Shown in pieces: positions 56,883-64,000 of a stretch of 64,000 bases of DNA. This DNA is from Dipteronia dyeriana (Eukaryota; Streptophyta; Magnoliopsida; Sapindales; Sapindaceae): positions 74,242,154-74,306,153 of the forward strand of contig CM065298.1 in assembly GCA_032871835.1 (NCBI GenBank). The letters are read 5' to 3'. Position numbers and translations under genes: made by a program. The notes beneath the pieces were generated by a model. That model did not search any database. It had not been told where the DNA came from and worked only from the letters and a program-made list of their open reading frames with translations. How positions within the stretch are numbered: the first letter of the stretch is position 1; each line of letters opens with the position of its first letter.

Positions 56883-58404
56883 TGTAAAGTCCTCATTTGT
56901 AGATTGGCTTATTTCGTGATCAAATCACATTTTTGGGGTTTTATGTAAGGGTAACTTAGGATCTCAAGACCTCAAGAGGAGAAGCACCGAAGGTAAAATT
57001 CTTGTGCTTACTTCCTTTGAAGAGATAGTTGCACACACTCACATATTCATGCATAACTCTTATTCATATATGTTGTGTGTTTATTCTTGTGTGTATTTTG
57101 ATTTAAATGACTCTTGTTTGATTTATTTGCATCTTGTAATTAAAGTTTTATGTAATGATAGGCATTAGAATATGATGCATTTTTCATCACTCTTGATCTT
57201 ATTATTTTTGTGTGTTTGAGTGTTGAAAATAGGCTTTGCACTGGTGGTGCGCTACTCGACTAGCGCACCTCACTAGCGCAACATTCCAGTGGATCGTCCC
57301 ATGTGTTGTGCTACTGAGCTGTGCTGTTGCACCCGCACACAATTGAAAAAAGTAGGCGTGCGCCGGTGGTGCACCACTCGTCTAGCGCAGCCTTACCAGT
57401 GCAAACATTCCAGAGAATTTACACATGTTTTGCGCCACTGGGATGTGCCACTCGTCAAATGCCTATTGTAAAATAAGGTTGTGCGTTGGTGGTTCGCTAC
57501 TCGACCAGGGCACACAGAGGAAGCTGAAACATTTTTTCCAAAATGATCTCACTTTGTTTGGATCTTATATATATATAACTCATTGCTTTAAGGTTGTGTA
57601 TGAGTTCAGAACATCACATATTTTCCTTAGAACACAATTCAAAGGAAAAACACTTTCAAGAACTCATTTTTAATCACTCAAAGCATTCCCATGTGCATAA
57701 AAACTTCATCTTGCATCATCTAAGTTCATTTAGAGTGCATCAATGGATAGGGTTGTTTCATCACATCTTGTTTGGTAAGTTCTTCACTATCTTCTTACAA
57801 GTTAAGTGTCTTAGTTGCTAAACCTTCTCTTTAATTATTTGTATGCTCTTAGAATATTTTCTAGATACAAATTAGAGACTGTTGTGATGCCATGATTGAG
57901 TGTTGTATTGTGATAGCTAGGATTGTTGTTATTGATAACTTCTAGCTAAATCTTTATGTTTTGCATTTAGATATTGTTTAGGACTCATTGATTGCATTTA
58001 GTGATTGCATTATAGTCCTTGCCATGCTTAATGACAACATGTGTTGATTTGGCTTTTATGATAGCTTCATAGGATTGCTTGTTCTATGTTTAGCTAAGCT
58101 TTATGACTTGTCATTTAGCTCTTGATATCTGGGATTGCATTTATTGTCATCTCATTATCCTAGATAAGCATAAAAGGTACCCTAGCCTTGTTTGTTGTTT
58201 GAATATCATCATATATTCACAGTGGGTGTTTATCCCTTTATTGAGAAGTAAGTCTTCCGTTGCATCTGGGAGTAGGTTGCTTCAAGTGTAAGCAAATTGG
58301 ACTAGGTCCACTTAATACCGGGATTAGGTAGTGGTAGTGGGTTATATACTGGGAGTATGTTGTAACGCCTCTATGTTCAGTGGATTCGTTGTTCGAGTGT
58401 GGCG
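56883..58404 (+). mobile_element. LTR F (partial), diverged relative of the solo LTR
   Basis: TGTAAAGTCCTCATTTGTAG aligns with the solo LTR start TGTACGGACCTCAATTTTAT. The following GATTGGCTTATTTC and GGGTAACTTAGGATCTC have clear counterparts near 49702 and 49750. It is cut at 58404 by copy C, about 70% of the way through by comparison with the solo LTR. The middle contains repeated GGTGGTGCGCTACTCG-type phrases (57243, 57363 and 57487) at ~120-bp spacing. It has no coding gene. Confidence 0.75.
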
Positions 58405-59269
58405 TGTTAGGTTTTAGTTTATGGTGGCGTGAATTCCATACCAAAATGATGTTTACTTGTAATGGCTTAGTTGTTTAGGTTCATGATGATTCAAGCTTCA
58501 AGGAAGAAGAAACAACAAGTCAAAGCAAGTTCTAAGTCTTCAAAGAGAAATGATGCAATTTGATTCTACAAAGGTATACTAAGACCTTATCTTTCTCTTA
58601 CAAGGCTTAGGCACACACACATATCATTCATTTATGTCCCTGCATCGTTGTGCACCATTATAGGCACACACATACAATTCATTCATATGTGTCCCTGCAT
58701 CATTGTGCACCATGTATAACACATTCATACACTTGAAGATGACTGCTCATGCATTGGTTTGGAAATAACATGTTTTGGAATATGCATGATTGGAAACTAT
58801 CACTATGTAGTTTGCATTCTAGTGTGAATTGTGTTTGTATGTGTATATGTTTGTATAACATGGTTATTGAACTTGGATTTATTCTTAAATCATTCGTGAT
58901 TGAGTTCCGATCATTTCGGTTACTCATACTATTGATTTCAAGTTCTAAGTTAAAAGATACTACACGTTCAACTCATGTTTCATACATTGTCTTCGCCATC
59001 GTATATCGAGTCGAATTATTATTTTCTGGGTTGAGTATCTTATATGTCCATGTCCGTGTGAGATTAATGATTCGTAATTCGTAAACGGATTTGAATTCCG
59101 AGTTTGGAGGCCGGAAAACGTTCAAAGAACGCAAAGGAAGGTCGACAGAGAAAGAAGTAAGCAATGTCTTCTTTCCCAAGATGGCGTATGGCCATCTCGG
59201 GGCAGAAGGCTTGCTTGGCTTCATATTTCCCCTCTTGGTCATTTCACATGTCTAAGTTTCCCACTCCTT

Positions 59270-59275
59270 TATAAA
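59270..59275 (+). promoter_or_regulatory. TATA box of copy C LTR
   Basis: TTTATAAAC lies about 870 bp into the LTR, with pyrimidine-rich DNA around it. It matches the promoter position expected for a long Copia LTR and puts the hairpin array in the RNA. Confidence 0.6.
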
Positions 59276-60215
59276 CTCTTTCCCTCTCACATTTCATTCC
59301 GAGAAGAAATTTAAAACAAGTGTGCAAAAATTTTCTCTCTAAATTTTCTCACCTTCCAAAAATTATAACTTCTTCATTTGAATTCTGCATTGAGTGATTT
59401 GAAGTTGAGAGTGTTCATCTATTCATCCTCTATCTTTTCTCTGAAGGTTTGAGTTAGTTTTATGGCTGTTTTTACTGTCTAATCATACAAAAACGGGACT
59501 GCACCTAAATCAACTAAGGTATTGATTTTCTCTCAAAGTTATCTTTTAAAAATTGGTCAATTGCCTTGGGTTTTGTTCTTCCACATATATTTGTATATTG
59601 TGAGTGTTTTGATTTGTGTTTTGAACACTTTCAAAGCTAGGTTGAATTTCAATTGAAATCATACATGTTGAGTAAGGTTTTGATTTTGCCTATGTTATCA
59701 CATGTTTGGAATTGTATTGTGCTAGCTTTGATTCTAGGACTATTTTGTGATCTTTGATTGAGTGATTTTAAAAAAAATAGTTCCTCACATGTATCAGGCT
59801 CTCTTGGCCAAATTTCACACGTAATACATGTGCTTATGTTCTTTTGAGCTATTCATGTGATTTGTTGAATCTATGATTAGGAATATGCTCCAGAACTTTT
59901 GCTTAAATCTATTTGACTTTGTCATATGATTTTAGCATGTTTTAGGTTTTTGTGATTTAAACTTGATCTTGTGATTTGTTGAACATATCTTGTGATTCAA
60001 GTTTAGATATATGCATGTATCTAGGATGTGATTAATATTAAACATATCTTACATGATCTAGATTTGATTACACATGCATGACTAACTAGACTATATGTGA
60101 TTTGTGCATTCATGCTCATGTCTAGTATTTACCATAGGATGTGTTGATCATAGCATTCTATGTTGTGTGCTTGTTTACGTTTTCCATTCATGATCACCTA
60201 GATGCCTTGTGAGAA

Positions 60216-60520
60216 GGAAGTCTTAACAATAGGTGTGAGACCTATGGTGTTGAGCAAGAAGTCTTGGCAAGAGGTGTGAAGCCTCGGATTGTCGAGCAAG
60301 GAAGTCTTGGCTAGAGGTGTGAAGCCTTTGATAGTCGAGCAAGAAGTCTTGCCTAGAGTTGGGAGAACTCGGATAGGTGAGCAAGGAAGTCTTGACTAGA
60401 GTCGGGAGGACTCAGATAGTTAAGCATGAAGTCTTGCCTTGGGTCGTGAGGATCCAGATAAGATGAGCAAGAAAGTCTTGACAAGAGGTGTGAAGCCTCC
60501 GGTTGTTGAGCATAGGGCGT
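60216..60520 (+). repeat. 43-nt tandem hairpin array in LTR of copy C (best readable copy)
   Basis: Seven units with skeleton AAGTCTTG...TGAGCAAG. Central hairpins: ATAGGT-GTGAG-ACCTAT (60229-60245), GAGGT-GTGAA-GCCTC (60271-60285), GAGTT-GGGAG-AACTC (60356-60370), GAGTC-GGGAG-GACTC (60399-60413), TGGGTC-GTGAG-GATCCA (60440-60456), and GAGGT-GTGAA-GCCTC again near 60485. Between units GCAAG-AAGT-CTTGC can form a second stem. Confidence 0.88.
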
Positions 60521-60968
60521 CAACTTCTAGAGTAGGATAGGAGGGTAGTTTCTAGATGAAGAGGTCACTTGAGAGATTGTACTTGTCTTATCTATTAGCG
60601 GATTTTGTTTGCCGGTGGCTGCTAGCTCGTGGTTGTTTCCTCTTCGGAGGTTTACCACGTTATATCTTGTGTCAACTTTTCTCTATCCCTATCTCTCTAA
60701 TATTTGTATTGTGGATAGAACTCTTTATGTATGTTTGAATTCCTCTTTATAATATTGATTGTGTATGTGTTACAATTACTTGTTTGTATCTCACTTTACT
60801 TGTGTTTATATATTGATTAATTGTCTTTAATTAATATATATATTGTGATACAAGCAATCTAGAGGGACAAACTTTTGTTTGCTTCTAAGGGAGTCGTAAA
60901 AGGTGTCTAACCTATTCACCCCCCCTTTAGGTTTGCCTTAAGCATTTAACCGTGATTGTATTTTCTAT

Positions 60969-60980
60969 TGGTACCAGAGC
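60969..60980 (+). other. Primer-binding site of copy C
   Basis: TGGTACCAGAGC differs from the initiator-Met PBS by one base. Confidence 0.88.
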
Positions 60981-61063
60981 AGGACACTAGATTGCACTTA
61001 GTGTGAGTCCGGGGTGATACTTTCATGGTTTTTGCAAGGCGTTTGAAGTTATGGGTTTACAAG

Positions 61064-63092
61064 ATGGCGGAAGGAGCCTTAAATACTAGGCCACCATTAC
61101 TTTGTGGCACTAACTATGGGTATTGGAAGTTGAGGATGAAAGCCTACATCCGCTCTATTGATGAAATTGCTTGGATGGTAGTGGAAGAAGGTTATAGTCC
61201 TCCTACCAAGGTTTTAGAGGATGGAACCATGATACTCAAGCCAATGAGTGAATGGACAACAAATGAGTTTGAGGTTGCTAAATGGCACCATCGTGCTATG
61301 AATGCCATCTTTGGAGGAGTTGATGGGCATCAATTCTTCTACATTCAAAATCTTAAATCAGCAAAGGAAGCTTGGGATACTCTCCAAGTTTGAAGGAACC
61401 TTAGCGGTGAAGAAATCGAGGCTTCAAATGTTGGCATCACAATTTGAAAGTTTAAATATGGGTGAGGAAGAAAAGTTTGAAGACTTCCAATTCCGGCTTC
61501 TTAACATAGCTAACCAATGTCTAGCACTTGGAGTATTTATCTCAAAAGAGCTTTTAAATTGGAAAATCCTTAGGTATCTTCCTAAGAGATTCAAATCAAA
61601 GGTGACGGCCATTGAGGAAAGCAAGGATGTGGATAGTATGAACATCGATGAGTTGTTTGGGTCTCTCCAAACTTATGAGATGTGCTTGAAGCCAAAGATC
61701 AAGAGTAAGGGAATCGCTCTCAATGTTATTGAGGAGGAGAGTGATGATGAAAATAAAGAAATGGCACTCTTGGTTAGAAGGTTCAAGAAGTTTCTAAAGA
61801 AGAATGCCAAGCTTAAAGGCAAATCTTCTAAGGGAAAAGGAGTCAAAAGAACATCTTCTCCAAGGATTGTGAAGAATAGTCAAGCCATGAACAAGAAAGA
61901 GGTTCAATGCTATAATTGTCAAGGTTTTGGTCACTTTGCTAGTGAGTGCTCCAAGAAGCCATCTAAGAAAGACAAGAAAGGCAAAGTGTTGGCGGCTACT
62001 TGGAATGATGATAATTCTAGTGATAATGAGAGCTCTAGTAGTGAGTCTTCAAGTGATGAAGAGTTGGTGAGCAACTTTGTAACTCTAACGGCTTCTCATT
62101 CTTTACTAGGTGTTGGTAGTACAATATCTTTGAACAAGAACCTTGATGCAAATCATGATGGAAGCTCTTGTTCCATTCATACTAATCTTGAGTTGTTGAA
62201 ACAGATAGAAAAGCTTGAAGAAGCTAGAGATAATGCTCAAAGAGAAGTAGTTGAGAAGGATGATTTGATCAAGAAGCAACTAAATGAGTTTGTGGTTGTT
62301 ACTCGCAGACTTCTTGGTGAAAAAGTTGATATTGTGAAGAAGTTTAGAGAACTTGAAAGGATAAACCTTGAGAAGGATAATGTGATATCTTCTTTGAAGA
62401 AGAGAGAACAAGAATTGATGGAAGAAATAGACACGGCTAAGGAGACTATCAAGGACTTAGTGAATGATTCGGTTAGTGTGTCTAGTGTTAGGAATCTTGT
62501 TAACTCTCTTAGTGGTGAAGCCGACTTGGTAGTTGAAGAGGAGCTCTTGGAAGCATCACTTCCTACACACTTTGATGAAGTCATGATTGATAAGAAACCA
62601 CACAAGAAGAGAATATCAAAAGCCAAGAAGAAGTTGGCGAACAAGGTATCTTTGTAAAATCCTAGTGAAGCTAGTTCAACTCCAAAAGTTATAATCTCAT
62701 CTTTTATTCCAATTTTCCATTATTGGAACACAATAGGTCACATTAAGCCTAGGTGTTATAAATATATTGAAAAATGAAAATTAGGAAATGAATTTAGGGA
62801 TAAGGAGATTAAACTTCAACTTGAACATGCTAAGGACTTGAAAGTTGAGAAACATAATAATATTGCTAAGCATGAGAAGAAGTTGTGGAGTAGAAAGAAT
62901 ACTAATCTTGTTCAACTTGACAAAACTTGTGTTGAAAATGTTAAGGAAGAGTGTGTTAATGATATTCTTGTTAATCAAGTCATTGAAGGACTTTACTCTA
63001 GATTTAACACTGTTGTCAAGGATGATATTGGAAATGTTTGTGTAGGTACACCCAAGAACAAGTGGTTTAAGGGTGAGTGCTCTTATCACTAA
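61064..63092 (+). pseudogene. Gag-like polyprotein of copy C, frameshifted
   Basis: The ancestral ATG at 61051 is out of frame after an 8-nt deletion; MAEGALNTRPPLLCGTNYGY at 61064 is in frame. A 5-nt deletion at about 61393 shifts the frame. The following 440 codons are open to TAA at 62657 and include RRLQM-like core text and CYNCQGFGHFASEC (about 61911-61952). They also include the SDDENKEMALLVRRFKKFLK linker and the coiled coil REVVEKDDLIKKQLNEF. The second knuckle has lost both first Cys residues (FHYWNTIGHIKPRC), and TGA follows YKYIEK as in B. The tail ends KWFKGECSYH at 63092. Confidence 0.87.
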
Positions 63093-63630
63093 TATAAGAA
63101 GCACATGTGAGATAGCTTTGAGGCTATTTATCATTTGTGTTGAGAATTCTTGCTTGCTAGCTTTGAATACTCCATGTATTGATATGAACTTGGTTATCTC
63201 ACATCATTGTTGTTATGATGGTCAAAATTTGTTGATTAACTTTGAAGAAGTTCTTTTGTTATATGTGTTGATTGAGTTGAGATATTATGTTTTTTATACT
63301 CTTGTTGTGAAACATTGTCAACTTGGTGTCATGAGGACATTCAAGGCATGAGTGCTCATAAAAAAGGCGGAAGTATGATATTTGGTGAATATAATGTGCC
63401 AAAAGGTATCTCTATACTCTAATGCATGTTCTCTTAGATATTCATCTTTTGACTCAATTTTTAACTTACATCTCATAACATGTCATATTAGAGAATTTTG
63501 TATAGCATACATATGGTTCTCATTGACATTTGCTATTTTAGGATCTAATAGTGATATTGTTCACATTGATCTTAACTTTGATGATTGTTTGTGTTTGGTA
63601 TATTGTGTGACATTACTTTTGAAAATGTGA
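63073..63630 (+). other. Second-frame region after gag, copy C
   Basis: Counterpart of 3841-3305 in A. It has GTG instead of ATG, TGA at 63349-63351, the shared TGA near 63374, and a final open part to 63630. It is probably non-coding. Confidence 0.3.
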
Positions 63631-64000
63631 GCTTCATATTCTTTGAAAGCTACTCATTAGAGAAGTAATGATCTTGAATAAGTCTTTACTTATTGCTCTT
63701 AGATCATGTGCTTATGAGCCATAAAATCTTGGTTTTCTAAAATTTGCACTATGCTTCTCTGATATGTTTTGCTAGTAGGTTGAGTTTACTAATATGTAAA
63801 CCTTGGATACACCTTGAAGTTTTTGTGCTTAAGTACATTTAAAATGACCTATGGTTAGTATCCATTTTGCTTCGCCAATTACATAGAACTCAACGAGCAC
63901 CTTCATAGAAAAGGCTACACACATTGGTTGTGAAAGCTACCCAATGTTGGAAATAGCTACACCATTGTATTGAGTGAAAGCCGTCATGAAGTGAATTTTG
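63631..64000 (+). other. Spacer of copy C to window end
   Basis: Collinear with about 2890-3304 of copy A read on the minus strand. It shows no gene and continues past the edge. Confidence 0.7.

Larger units (their letters stand above)
58405..60966 (+). repeat. 5' LTR of copy C (2562 bp)
   Basis: TGTTAGGTTTTAG to TATTTTCT (ancestral TTTTCA). U3 has the GC-rich hairpin (59176-59200) and TATAAA at 59270-59275. The hairpin array is downstream of the expected transcription start. Confidence 0.9.
58405..64000 (+). mobile_element. Pol-less LTR retrotransposon, copy C (cut by right window edge)
   Basis: 5' LTR, PBS, gag-like gene and the start of the spacer are present. The Transposase_32-like gene, PPT and 3' LTR would lie beyond 64000 by comparison with A and B. 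It is inserted in LTR F after TGGCG (58400-58404). It is inverted relative to A and B. Confidence 0.9.

Noticed and set aside
60216..60520. CRISPR-like array of repeats
   Set aside because: Units are contiguous degenerate 43-mers without unique spacers and lie in a retrotransposon LTR of a plant genome.

Overview
This window looks like repeat-dense intergenic DNA of a flowering plant. It is AT-rich and I found no intact host gene. Almost every coding trace is a decayed LTR-retrotransposon protein: Copia and Gypsy gag, integrase, reverse transcriptase and RNase H, plus two plant-specific transposon-associated domains. Most primer-binding sites are of the plant initiator-Met type (TGGTATCAGAGC), and small MITEs and AT-rich tracts fill the gaps. 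Nothing looks bacterial, viral or CRISPR-like.

Layout. (1) 1-8634, minus strand: copy A of a large pol-less LTR element, cut by the left window edge and inserted in an older Copia-like element (I; leader 8635-9992, LTR 9993-10392). (2) 10393-20608: AT-rich DNA with MITEs, a long-TIR MULE carrying a possible gene fragment, a 1.45-kb TIR element, a hAT-like element and twin MITEs. (3) 20609-25704: element H, a deleted Gypsy-type element on the minus strand that carries an intron-containing ORF in antisense. (4) 25705-27756: AT-rich repeats. (5) 27757 to the right edge: a nest of insertions. Gypsy G (LTR 27757-28292, gag to 29490) is broken by Copia E (LTR from 29491). The LTR of E is split by Copia D (30444-53577). 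D is split in its reverse transcriptase by copy B of the pol-less family (37175-47752), and its 3' LTR by a solo LTR (49680-51870). E resumes at 53578 and is broken in gag by an LTR (F, 56883-58404) related to the solo LTR. F is in turn broken by copy C of the pol-less family (58405 to the edge). Most of these boundaries are placed to the base by TG...CA ends and 5-bp target duplications.

The most interesting system is the A/B/C family. It has ~2.6-kb LTRs, an initiator-Met PBS, a polypurine tract and a Gag-like protein of about 685 residues with two CCHC knuckles and a coiled coil between them. There is no protease, integrase or reverse transcriptase. A second ORF near the 3' end resembles the plant Transposase_32 domain. 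Its LTRs carry a tandem array of about seven 43-nt units that fold into hairpins with a conserved GTGAG/GGGAG-type loop and compensating stem changes. Separately, the pre-gag leaders of Copia elements D, E and I carry short hairpins with fixed apical loops and varying stems. This suggests conserved RNA architecture in plant LTR-element leaders, possibly for Gag recognition or packaging. Gag plus structured RNA, with enzymes supplied by an autonomous relative, is the simplest model for the A/B/C family, but it is inference.
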